From CAYMEV01 sp964389675 [NCBI: uncultured Candidatus Sumerlaeota bacterium] (lineage in GTDB: Bacteria; CAYMEV01), in NCBI GenBank assembly GCA_964389675.1, contig CAYMEV010000003.1, positions 1-64,000 of the forward strand: a DNA stretch of 64,000 nt, read 5' to 3'. The notes beneath the pieces are model-generated. The model had not been told where the DNA came from. It saw nothing but the letters and a program-made list of their open reading frames with translations, and did not search any database. Position numbers and translations under genes: made by a program. Each line of letters begins with the position of its first letter. Position 1 is the first letter of the stretch. This document shows positions 1-7,746 of the stretch, one piece after another.

Positions 1-145
1 TACATCAGGAATAATCACAGATGAATACAGAGTCAGGCTGGAATGGGTATTTTAGTTTTTTTATAATTTTATTCACAGCTATGTGTTTGAGGAAAGAGGG
101 ATTCTTAATAATTCACAGTTATTAATAATAGCTGTTTCAATGATT

Positions 146-919
146 CTACTCGATCAGCTTTTCTGCTCTAGTAGCAATATAAGGATCAATAAACCTGTCC
201 AGCAGGTCATCACCCTTGTCTTCATAGAAACCTGAGATGACAAAGCCAGCATCGAGCTGGCCTGCGATCTGGTCAGTAAGGCTGTGGCCAAATTCAAAGG
301 GTGTCTTTTTTTCTATGAATTCCTTCTTTTCCTTTTCTGTGAGTGAAACCAGGTCTGAGTAGGGAATTGAGTATTTCAGCTCATATCTGTTTATTTCTTC
401 TGCAGTCCTCCAGTCAAACATATAGATGATGGGGTTGCATAATCCCGAAAGGAGCCTGCCTCCATGTTTCAGCACGCGGTATGCCTCTTTCCATACAGGC
501 CTTATATCATCTATGAATACATTGGAAACAGGATGTATTATCAGGTCAAAGCAGGAATCGCAGAAAACAGACAGGTCCTGCATATTGCCTTTTATGGTGT
601 TTATATGGAGATTATACACTTTTGCTGTTTTTTTATCCTGTTTAAGCTGATATTCTGAATTGTCAAAGACTGTAACATCTGCTTCTGCTGAAGCAAGTAT
701 AGGGCCCTGCTGCCCTCCTCCTGAAGCTAAACAAAGGACCTTTTTTCCAGATACATTTCCCAGCCAGTCATCAGGAATTCTCTTATAAGGGGTCAGATGA
801 AGCCTCAGATTACCATTCCTTGCTTCATTTATATCCTGTTCTGAGGCAGGGACTGTCCACTGGTTACCATTGATCACCTCATTATCCCATGCAGTGCTGT
901 TATGTTTTAATATGTCCAT
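146..919 (-). CDS. Class I SAM-dependent methyltransferase
   Basis: A 257-residue soluble protein with a Rossmann methyltransferase core. Motif I reads VLCLASGGGQQGP (about residues 60-73), followed by an acidic strand end (VTVFDN) for the SAM ribose. A later stretch, FDLIIHPVSNVF, and the segment EAYRVLKHGGRLLSG are the usual motif IV and post-motif of the UbiE/YcgJ type. The substrate cannot be told from sequence. The start is supported by AAGGAG about 10 bases upstream on the minus strand. It is a single-gene unit divergent from the secreted-protein pair at 1335. The family call is firm; the function is open. Confidence 0.85.
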   Translation of the reverse strand: MDILKHNSTAWDNEVINGNQWTVPASEQDINEARNGNLRLHLTPYKRIPDDWLGNVSGKKVLCLASGGGQQGPILASAEADVTVFDNSEYQLKQDKKTAKVYNLHINTIKGNMQDLSVFCDSCFDLIIHPVSNVFIDDIRPVWKEAYRVLKHGGRLLSGLCNPIIYMFDWRTAEEINRYELKYSIPYSDLVSLTEKEKKEFIEKKTPFEFGHSLTDQIAGQLDAGFVISGFYEDKGDDLLDRFIDPYIATRAEKLIE

Positions 920-1334
920 ATGATATATTCTCCTTAATTTAGCTTATTTACCTATATGCATTCCCATCTGTCAATTTAATACTGCCTTTATTAAATACAA
1001 CTGTTTTTTATTTAAGCAAACCTTTTTAAGTTTCCCTGAAACAAAAGAAAAAGAAGCAAAAGGGACGGTTCTTTTTGCGTCAAAGGTCAATATATCCTAA
1101 AACGGAACAGCCAAAATAGGTTAGAAATAGCAGACATAATAAAAAGAGAAAAATTGTTGCAATCCTGAAACCCTGTTAATTCTCTCTGTGACCGATACGG
1201 ATTGCTCTATTATGAAAAGGGGACATTTCTATTTTGTTTTGACAGATTCCTTTATAATATTGATTTCAGTAAAATACTGGTATATAAAGCATTATAAAAA
1301 TATTTTATAAATAAAAATTATAAGGAGTCAATCA
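920..1334. other. 415-bp intergenic region with two REP-like sequence remnants
   Basis: No gene is visible. It holds one imperfect 29-bp palindrome (1053-1081) that recurs twice near 26.2-26.9 kb. It also holds AAAAGGGGACATTTCTATTTTG-like sequence at 1215-1236, which resembles short mobile-repeat ends common in many bacterial genomes. A TTGACA at 1239-1244 has no properly spaced -10 (TATAAT follows after only 8 bases), so I do not call a promoter. The last bases carry the TAAGGAG ribosome site of the next gene. Confidence 0.6.
1053..1081 (+). repeat. REP-like palindrome, copy 1
   Basis: A 29-bp element with arms GAAGCAAAA and TTTTGCGTC around the core GGGACGGTTCT; one arm position is mismatched. 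It shares its central 25 or so bases with copies at 26219-26247 (same strand) and 26878-26906 (opposite strand). Confidence 0.75.
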
Positions 1335-2045
1335 TTGAAAAGAATCGTTTTGCTTATTTTGATCCTTGGTCTTTCTGTATGTTTGTCTTCCGGGAGCCAG
1401 ATCTTCGGAGAGCCCTGCATAGAATCTGTCCAAAAAGCGGCGGAGAATGGCTTTGAACAGATGAAGGACAGCATGTTCAACCTCGGTTTCTGTTCTGAGG
1501 ATGAGTGGACTAATGCTGAGCTTGGTATGGGGTTTCCCATATATAAAATTAGCTATGAAATGGCAAATGAGAAATTAAATGATAAAAGCCACCTGTCTCT
1601 GTCTGATATAATTGAACCCTCAGGTGAATATTATTATATGATAATGACAGATAAAAAAGCTGTAGCCATGCTTTTTGTAGGTCTGATAAACGGGGAATGG
1701 AAGGTTGCAGGGATTGGCCATAATGGTATCGCTGTTGAGATGAACAATATCTTATCAGAGCTTGAGAAAAAGGGGGGATATACATTCCGTTTTATCAGGT
1801 TTCAAAGAGAAAACTGCGACATTCTGCAGATAAATTCAGAAAGCTGGATTATGGGAAAAGAGAATATGGCCAAAGAATATATTCCGCTATTATCAGCAAA
1901 GATTCTGATGGGTATATCAACTGATGCAAAAGAATATCCTGTAATTAATGAAAAGGATATAATTAATGCCTTTATAAAAGACACCCCTGATGAAATTGAT
2001 CCCTGTTCCGGTTCTGGTGATACTATGAAAGAGGAGAAAAACTGA
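1335..2045 (+). CDS. Secreted protein of unknown function, paired with a cysteine protease
   Basis: A 236-residue protein starting at TTG, chosen because TAAGGAG (1321-1327) lies 7 bases upstream. The first 25 or so residues form a signal peptide (KR, then a leucine-rich core ending near SSGSQ). The rest is soluble, with no family I recognise. The C-terminus is rich in acidic residues and ends EEKN. Its stop overlaps the next start by one base (TGATG), so the two proteins are probably made together. The partner is a predicted secreted papain-like protease, so this could be an inhibitor, chaperone or substrate. That role is inference only. Confidence 0.7.
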   Translation: MKRIVLLILILGLSVCLSSGSQIFGEPCIESVQKAAENGFEQMKDSMFNLGFCSEDEWTNAELGMGFPIYKISYEMANEKLNDKSHLSLSDIIEPSGEYYYMIMTDKKAVAMLFVGLINGEWKVAGIGHNGIAVEMNNILSELEKKGGYTFRFIRFQRENCDILQINSESWIMGKENMAKEYIPLLSAKILMGISTDAKEYPVINEKDIINAFIKDTPDEIDPCSGSGDTMKEEKN

Positions 2046-2638
2046 TGAAGAAGATATATCCTGTATACATTATTATGGTTTTAGCCCTGAGTTTAATCTG
2101 CACAGAAATTACAGCTCAGGCCCAGATCTACAGCAGGTTTGTAGATGTAAATGTCATACCGCAGGAGATGTCCAACTGGTGCTGGGCAGCATCAACACAG
2201 GCCTTGATTCGCCAGCGGACAGGGATACTTATATCCCAGGAAATAATAGTAATCCTTGCAAAAGGGAGCGCTGTCAATGAAGCAGGCCTTCCGACAGAAG
2301 TCAAGGAAGTCTGCGGCCTCTTAGGCATTACTGTTTTTGCTGATATGTTCAGTCCTCAGCCCCCTGGCAGGACAGAAATAGTGAACTGGATCAATCAGAA
2401 CAAAAGCTTCATTCTATGGCGGAGCAACAGTGCTGGAATGAATCTAAGGTTTGATCCTGATGACTGGGAAATCCAGAGCACTAATCACTGCACTGTCGGA
2501 TTCGGTTACCTGATATACAGGTATTACCATAATCTCTACATTACTTGGGTTGCAATTGATGATCCTGCCCCGGGAAGAGGCAAAAGCTGGTATTCGCTTG
2601 ATGCGCTTCAAACGGGCTGGTTTGCGACTGTGCATTAG
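2045..2638 (+). CDS. Secreted papain-like cysteine protease
   Basis: A 197-residue protein with an N-terminal signal peptide (about 1-27, ending ITAQAQ). The catalytic motif QEMSNWCWAAS places the nucleophile at Cys46, with the preceding Gln40 as a plausible oxyanion residue. NHCTVGFGY supplies His148, and the Asp pair at 172-173 follows in WVAIDDP. This order is that of papain-like C39/C70-type peptidases (AvrRpt2-like family), which are often secreted by bacteria. It overlaps the upstream gene by one base and has no obvious export partner nearby. Substrate unknown. Confidence 0.8.
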   Translation: MKKIYPVYIIMVLALSLICTEITAQAQIYSRFVDVNVIPQEMSNWCWAASTQALIRQRTGILISQEIIVILAKGSAVNEAGLPTEVKEVCGLLGITVFADMFSPQPPGRTEIVNWINQNKSFILWRSNSAGMNLRFDPDDWEIQSTNHCTVGFGYLIYRYYHNLYITWVAIDDPAPGRGKSWYSLDALQTGWFATVH

Positions 2639-2917
2639 ATAAGTCTTCTTATAATAATTGTTTTTTATAAAATTAAAGAATAAGACAATTTTAAGAAGGA
2701 TATGAAATTAAGCATATGATGAAAAAGCTGGTTATCTTTCTTCGCTATTCAATGATCTATAATCACAGGGAATGCTTTACCAGCACATGAGCATCGCCTT
2801 ACCTTTTCGGCAGGCATTTTATCCTGAAGCAGCAGAAAGCTGATAAAGGGATTAATAATACCGTGCGGGAGAATCATTGATGCCGGTAATGACCTGGCTT
2901 TAACATAGGAGGGGACA

Positions 2918-3727
2918 ATGTTTGATAAACTTGCAGGCTTTAGAAAGCAGAATATTGACTGCGTGCTCGTAACTGTTGTAGAAAAGGACGGGGAAGGCCC
3001 TGTCGAGATCGGCAAAAAAATGCTGGTGACGGCAAAAGGGGATGCATTTGGTACTGTCGGAGGTGGAGCTCTGGAATACCAGGCCAGAAAGATATGTAGC
3101 AGAGTGCTTGAGGAGAGAAAATCACGTCTTGAGAAATATGCTTTGACAGAAGGAAAGGTCTTTCCGGACAGGGAAGTGATAAATATGCCCTGCGGAGGGA
3201 CTGTATCTCTATTTTATGATTTTATAGGCACAAAGGCTGATGTATATATTTTTGGAGCCGGGCATGTAGGGCAGGCACTTTATCTGATACTCAGTACAAT
3301 GCCCTATCATATTACAGTAGTTGACCCGAGAAAAGAGGTTGTAGAAGCATTTGAGGGTAAAGAGCCTTTTCTTTGCGATTCTTTTGTCTCTTTTATCAGG
3401 GAAAAAGGGATACGGGAGCATAGCTTTGTAATTATTTGCACTCCATCGCATAAAGAAGATTACCATGTCATTAATGAGATCATAGAACAAAAGATCCCGG
3501 TTAACTATATGGGGATGCTTTGTTCTAAAACAAAGCTTAAGAAATATCTGGAATCCACCTATGAGAATTTTGGGAATGATATTGACCTAAGCAGCTTTTA
3601 TTCACCTATAGGGCTTGATATTGGAGGAGGTTCCCCGGAGGAGATTGCTGTCTCTATTGCAGCTGAGATGCTTGCTGTTCAGTATGGTAAAAAGGGACAT
3701 CTGCATATGCGCGGGGACTATATATGA
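2918..3727 (+). CDS. XdhC/CoxI family molybdoenzyme maturation factor
   Basis: A 269-residue protein with both halves of the XdhC family. The N-terminal XdhC_CoxI domain (VLVTVVEKDGEGP, GTVGGGALE) is followed by a C-terminal Rossmann domain starting VYIFGAGHVGQAL (about residue 108). The family signature PIGLDIGGGSPEEIAVSIAAE lies near the end, split here as PIGLDIGGGSP and EEIAVSIAAE. XdhC proteins bind and sulfurate the molybdenum cofactor before insertion into xanthine-dehydrogenase-type hydroxylases. No hydroxylase gene lies in this window. AGGAGG sits 7 bases before the ATG. The stop overlaps the next ATG (ATGA). Confidence 0.88.
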   Translation: MFDKLAGFRKQNIDCVLVTVVEKDGEGPVEIGKKMLVTAKGDAFGTVGGGALEYQARKICSRVLEERKSRLEKYALTEGKVFPDREVINMPCGGTVSLFYDFIGTKADVYIFGAGHVGQALYLILSTMPYHITVVDPRKEVVEAFEGKEPFLCDSFVSFIREKGIREHSFVIICTPSHKEDYHVINEIIEQKIPVNYMGMLCSKTKLKKYLESTYENFGNDIDLSSFYSPIGLDIGGGSPEEIAVSIAAEMLAVQYGKKGHLHMRGDYI

Positions 3728-4185
3728 TCCATATATTGAGCGGACCGGTCAATTCGCTTAAAACGACCCGGTTAAAAAGCCTATACCGGGGTAAAGGCGA
3801 AGGTGTTATTTCATTGAAACGGATGGAAGGGAAAACTGTAGATTCATATCTGGCACAGCAGCTTTCTACAGGCATTCAAAAGATCCTGTTCATCAGGGAG
3901 GATCGAGTTCCAATAAATTACGAGTGCGGGGATAAAATTGGTCCTTATGTAATGAATAGTGCTACCCTGGAATGGATTGAGGGATTTATTAGAAAGGAAC
4001 TGAAAAATGACCGGCCCATTATCTTTATTGATGAAATCGGGAAACTGGAATTGGAAGGAAGGGGGTACCACAGAATTTTTCTTGAGGTTTCAGCAAAGGC
4101 CAGGGATCTATATTTCACGTGTCAGACCAGGTACAGAGAACAAATTATCTCAAAATATCAACTTAAAAGCATAGCCTTTTTATAA
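3724..4185 (+). CDS. THEP1-like P-loop NTPase (NTPase_1 family)
   Basis: A 153-residue protein translationally coupled to the XdhC gene by an ATGA overlap. The P-loop is LSGPVNSLKTT, in which the glycine before the lysine is replaced by leucine. The Walker B-like segment is PIIFIDEIGKLELEG. This spacing and the DEIGKLE motif match THEP1-type nucleotide phosphatases. Related proteins occur next to molybdenum-hydroxylase maturation genes, so a role with XdhC is likely but inferred. The altered P-loop may reduce or change catalysis. Confidence 0.7.
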   Translation: MIHILSGPVNSLKTTRLKSLYRGKGEGVISLKRMEGKTVDSYLAQQLSTGIQKILFIREDRVPINYECGDKIGPYVMNSATLEWIEGFIRKELKNDRPIIFIDEIGKLELEGRGYHRIFLEVSAKARDLYFTCQTRYREQIISKYQLKSIAFL

Positions 4186-4398
4186 CCGGGTAATTTAATT
4201 ATAATATATATCTGAAAAACACTCCTCATGGCTGCAGAACACATAATGCAAATATTGCTGGCGAACATAAATCTGCTGACTGGCATAAAATGCACTTTTA
4301 TGGCTCTGAATGAACAGGTTCTGGATTTATCTTTATGAATACTTAAATTCCATTAATATATGTATATTCATAGAATTAGATAAGAGGGGAGTGATATT

Positions 4399-5142
4399 AT
4401 GGGGCAAGCCCCGGGAACCTGGTCTGAAAGCTACAATGTTAATGTATATGATGCTGATATAAATGGAAGGCTTAAAATCACGGCATTGTGCAATTATCTG
4501 CAGAACACGGCATGGCTTCATTACAGGGAAATTGAAAGAATAAATGGAGCGATGCTTATGGATAATCATATATGGGCAATGATCCGCCTTGAGGCTGAGA
4601 TCTACAGGACAGCATACTGGGGTGATAAGCTGACAGTCCTGACATGGTCCAGAAATGTAGGGAAAATGTCAGCTTTCAGGGATTATGAAGTATCTGACAG
4701 CACTGGTGAAAAAATTGCAGCTGCAACTACCACATGGGTAGTGATAGATCCTGTCACAAAAGAAATACAACCCTTAAAGAGTGTTTCTGATAAATGGCCT
4801 GAACAGATATTAAAAAGCGCCATAGGCAGGGATGCAGGCAAGGCAAAGGCAGTCCTGATCCCCACAGCTTCGGCTGAGTTTAAGGTTAAGTTCAGTGAGT
4901 TTGATGTCAATGGCCATGTTAATAATGTTTCCTTCATCGACTGGATGAATGAGAGCATATCAAAAGAGTATCTAGAGGCCCATGAAATTGAAAATTTGCG
5001 TGTAAACTTCCTGGAAGAAGTGGAATATAACGGCTATATCAAAGCAATTGCCGAAAAGAAAAACAGAAATTCCTTTGCCTGTTCCGTGATAAAGAAGGAA
5101 TGCGGAAAAGAAGCAGCCAGAGGATATTTTGCTTTCAGGTGA
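4399..5142 (+). CDS. Acyl-ACP thioesterase (FatA/B-like)
   Basis: A 247-residue double hot-dog protein. The first repeat shows the typical opening ESYNVNVYDADINGRLKI and the helix LCNYLQNTAWLHY. The second has KFSEFDVNGHVNNVSFIDWM, whose Asn-His pair (NGHVNN) matches the catalytic motif of plant and bacterial acyl-ACP thioesterases. It hydrolyses acyl-ACP to free fatty acid in the cytoplasm. The start follows GAGGGGAGTG. It stands alone between the XdhC pair and a membrane protein. Confidence 0.85.
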   Translation: MGQAPGTWSESYNVNVYDADINGRLKITALCNYLQNTAWLHYREIERINGAMLMDNHIWAMIRLEAEIYRTAYWGDKLTVLTWSRNVGKMSAFRDYEVSDSTGEKIAAATTTWVVIDPVTKEIQPLKSVSDKWPEQILKSAIGRDAGKAKAVLIPTASAEFKVKFSEFDVNGHVNNVSFIDWMNESISKEYLEAHEIENLRVNFLEEVEYNGYIKAIAEKKNRNSFACSVIKKECGKEAARGYFAFR

Positions 5143-5193
5143 GATCACTGAACTGATTACAGTATTTGGAGTGTTTATGGTCGGGATAGATAA

Positions 5194-5868
5194 ATGAATG
5201 ATGAATCCTGGGTGTTTGGCCCTGATAAGATCTTTTTTGAAGATGATAATCTCAATATAGTTTCCCCTGTGGACATGGATGACTGGGTCATTACAAAATA
5301 CCGCAGACTAGTTATAGGATTCCGGGATTGTGATTATTATCTTGTAAGCAAGGAGAAGGGAGAAGACAGGCTGTATTATTATCTGCTAAAGCCATGGTCT
5401 GATAATAAAGGGGATATTCCGGGAAGGAAAATATCATATGATCAGGAATATGTGCTGGAGAGAGAAAAATACAGGAGACTCAGCCGTATCTATGGCGGTA
5501 TTGCCATTGCTCTGATCCCATTAATACCAGTTTTGGGTTTTCTATGGTCAAGGACCAAGTTGAGGCTGAATGATAGATTTGGATTTCATCCCCTCAGTGT
5601 AACGAATTTGAGCATTATTATAGAAGTGCTTTTAGGTCTGGGCTCCCTGGCCTTCTTTCTGATAATGTCATTAGGTATGTCTATAGGAGGCAGGCAGGTT
5701 TTATCGATTAAAGCAATGATCAGCCTGCCGATAATTGCATTTGTCTTCATACTGGATGCCATGATGCGTTATGGAAGGGCATTGCGGGGCATGATGGAGC
5801 AGTACGGCTTTTATGAATGGCTTTTCGGCCCTCTTCTTAATAAGGTTATAAAGGCTATATTCAGGTAG
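5194..5868 (+). CDS. Membrane protein of unknown function
   Basis: A 224-residue protein with a soluble N-terminal part of about 95 residues rich in aromatic and acidic residues. Three or four membrane segments follow: IAIALIPLIPVLGFLW near 105-120, a pair near 143-172, and LPIIAFVFILDAM near 182-195. No family recognised. No strong Shine-Dalgarno sequence precedes the ATG. It lies 51 bases after the thioesterase and could be read from the same transcript. Confidence 0.65.
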   Translation: MNDESWVFGPDKIFFEDDNLNIVSPVDMDDWVITKYRRLVIGFRDCDYYLVSKEKGEDRLYYYLLKPWSDNKGDIPGRKISYDQEYVLEREKYRRLSRIYGGIAIALIPLIPVLGFLWSRTKLRLNDRFGFHPLSVTNLSIIIEVLLGLGSLAFFLIMSLGMSIGGRQVLSIKAMISLPIIAFVFILDAMMRYGRALRGMMEQYGFYEWLFGPLLNKVIKAIFR

Positions 5869-5927
5869 CGTAATCATCTGTTTTTTATAACACTTAAGAT
5901 GAAATAATTCCTGTTTCCCGAGAAATA

Positions 5928-5943
5928 CCAGATTTTGATCTGG
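5928..5943 (+). terminator. Weak stem-loop between membrane protein and ABC genes
   Basis: CCAGAT and ATCTGG form a 6-bp stem with a TTTG loop, followed by CATTAATTTATC. The T tract is poor, so termination is uncertain. Confidence 0.35.
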
Positions 5944-5962
5944 CATTAATTTATCTAATAGA

Positions 5963-5990
5963 TTGACAAATATATGATACAAAATAACAT
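5963..5990 (+). promoter_or_regulatory. Possible sigma-70 promoter of the ABC exporter
   Basis: TTGACA (5963-5968) is separated by 16 bases from TAACAT (5985-5990). The -35 is perfect and the -10 matches at four positions. Transcription would start within a few bases of the ATG at 5997, implying a very short or absent leader; no Shine-Dalgarno is visible there. Confidence 0.3.
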
Positions 5991-5996
5991 AATACT

Positions 5997-7742
5997 ATGA
6001 AAGAAGTTAAAAAACATTCTTTATTAAGAAGGCTTATACCCTATTTTGCCTCGGAAAAGAGAAGACTTTTCCTTGGCATACTGGCTGGTATAGCAATTAC
6101 CGCTGCGCACCTTTGCCGTCCCCTGATATTAAGAAAGATCATTGATGTGGCTATTCCGTCATCCAATATCATGATGGCGGTTATCCTGGCCCTTGTGTTT
6201 ATAGGTGCCCTATGCCTTGGAGGGCTGATACAGTATTTCCAGGTAATAAACCTGGCCAAAATAGCACTGAATATAGTAACTGTATTAAAGAAGAAGGTTT
6301 TTGCACATATACTTTTTCTTGATATTGGCTTTTTTGACAGGAATCCTCCCGGGCGCCTTATGGCGAGGACGGAAAGTGATATTGAAAGGCTAAAGACTAT
6401 CTTTTCGCACTCAGCAATTATACTGATGCAGTCATTGCTGATGCTTATTGGAATAACAGCTATAATTATGTATGAAGAGCCCGCATTCGGCATAATGCTT
6501 GCTGTGCTCCTCCCGGTAATGGCTGTTGCTGTCTATTTCTACCTTTCTTATATAATGAAGATCTGGACAATAGTAAGGAGAAAGAACTCATTTTTGAGCG
6601 GTTATATTACTGAGTATATCCAGGCCGTGCCTATAATACAGCTTTTTGTGAAAAAGAAAGAAGCAGTTGATATGATAGTGAATCATTCTGTTGATAAAAT
6701 GAAGTATGAAAGAAAGGCCAATTTTGTAGATTATGTAATATTCTGGACATTTTTCCAGTTTGTCACAGAGACTGCAGCCCTTGCTGTTATCCTCTATGTA
6801 GGTATAACCAAGATCCTTAACGGTTCGATGAGCATTGGAAGCCTTATCATGTATACTGAATTTATGAGACAGCTTGCCATGCCCCTTAGAAACCTTATGC
6901 AGGTACTTTCACAGATACAGGCAAGTATGGCAGCCAGCAAAAGGGTCTTTGACATACTTGATACACCGCCGAGAGTCAGGGAAAACTCTGATAATGAATC
7001 TGTCCCGCACCTGGAGCATAAGATCGAATTCAGGAATATAGAATTTGCCTATGAAAGGGAGAATGTAATACGGGATATTTCAATTGATGTAAAAGCCGGC
7101 CAGCATATAGCCATAATAGGGCCATCCGGAAGCGGGAAAACGACAATTATAAATCTGCTTCTGAGGTTCTATGAGCTGGAGAAAGGGGATATTTTGATTG
7201 ATGGCGAAAATATAAAAAACTACAAGATCGAGAACCTCAGGAAGAATATAGGGCTGGTCCTCCAGGAGGTCTATCTCTTTCCGGGTACTATAATGGAAAA
7301 TATCAAGGCTTTCAACCCGGATATTTCTGATGATTCTGTTTTTGAAGCATCCAGAAGGCTTGGTGCTCATGACCTGATAATGAAAAAGAAGGATGGATAC
7401 AATACTGTTCTTGCGGAGGGAGGAAGCAATCTTTCAATGGGTGAGAGGCAGCTTATTTCATTCGTCCGGGCCCTGGTTAAGAATCCTGACCTGCTGATCC
7501 TTGATGAGGCTACTTCATCTGTGGATGTCATTACAGAGAATATGCTTCAGAAGGCTATGAAAAGCCTTATGGAGGGCAGGACTGCTATCATCATCGCTCA
7601 CAGGCTTTCAACCATAAAGAATGCAGATAAGATCATTGTCTTTAATAATGGAATGATAGAGGAGACGGGGAGGCATGAAGAACTGATAGAGAAGCATGGG
7701 CTTTATAATAAGCTTTACAGGATACAGGAGGTCAAGGGCTGA
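5997..7742 (+). CDS. ABC exporter half-transporter, consensus-site subunit
   Basis: A 581-residue type IV ABC exporter half. Six membrane segments occupy about residues 20-300. The nucleotide-binding domain has Walker A GPSGSGKTT, Q-loop VLQE, signature LSMGERQ, Walker B LLILDEATSSVD with a normal catalytic Glu, and switch His in IIAHRLST. It forms a pair with the next gene, 4 bases downstream, as in heterodimeric multidrug or lipid exporters such as TM287/TM288 and BmrCD. The substrate is unknown. The start MKEVKKHS is at the usual distance from the first membrane helix. Confidence 0.92.
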   Translation: MKEVKKHSLLRRLIPYFASEKRRLFLGILAGIAITAAHLCRPLILRKIIDVAIPSSNIMMAVILALVFIGALCLGGLIQYFQVINLAKIALNIVTVLKKKVFAHILFLDIGFFDRNPPGRLMARTESDIERLKTIFSHSAIILMQSLLMLIGITAIIMYEEPAFGIMLAVLLPVMAVAVYFYLSYIMKIWTIVRRKNSFLSGYITEYIQAVPIIQLFVKKKEAVDMIVNHSVDKMKYERKANFVDYVIFWTFFQFVTETAALAVILYVGITKILNGSMSIGSLIMYTEFMRQLAMPLRNLMQVLSQIQASMAASKRVFDILDTPPRVRENSDNESVPHLEHKIEFRNIEFAYERENVIRDISIDVKAGQHIAIIGPSGSGKTTIINLLLRFYELEKGDILIDGENIKNYKIENLRKNIGLVLQEVYLFPGTIMENIKAFNPDISDDSVFEASRRLGAHDLIMKKKDGYNTVLAEGGSNLSMGERQLISFVRALVKNPDLLILDEATSSVDVITENMLQKAMKSLMEGRTAIIIAHRLSTIKNADKIIVFNNGMIEETGRHEELIEKHGLYNKLYRIQEVKG

Positions 7743-7746
7743 TCTT

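Noticed and set aside
112-140. Terminator for the first methyltransferase
   Set aside because: ACAGTTATTA and TAATAGCTGT pair with one mismatch, but the sequence after the stem is not T-rich in the direction of transcription.
1239-1258. Promoter TTGACA with TATAAT before the secreted-protein gene
   Set aside because: The boxes are only 8 bases apart, far from the 16-18 needed.
2746-2917. Moco or other riboswitch ahead of xdhC
   Set aside because: Only a weak imperfect stem (TTTAT/ATAAA with CAGC/GCTG) is visible; conserved riboswitch cores were not seen.
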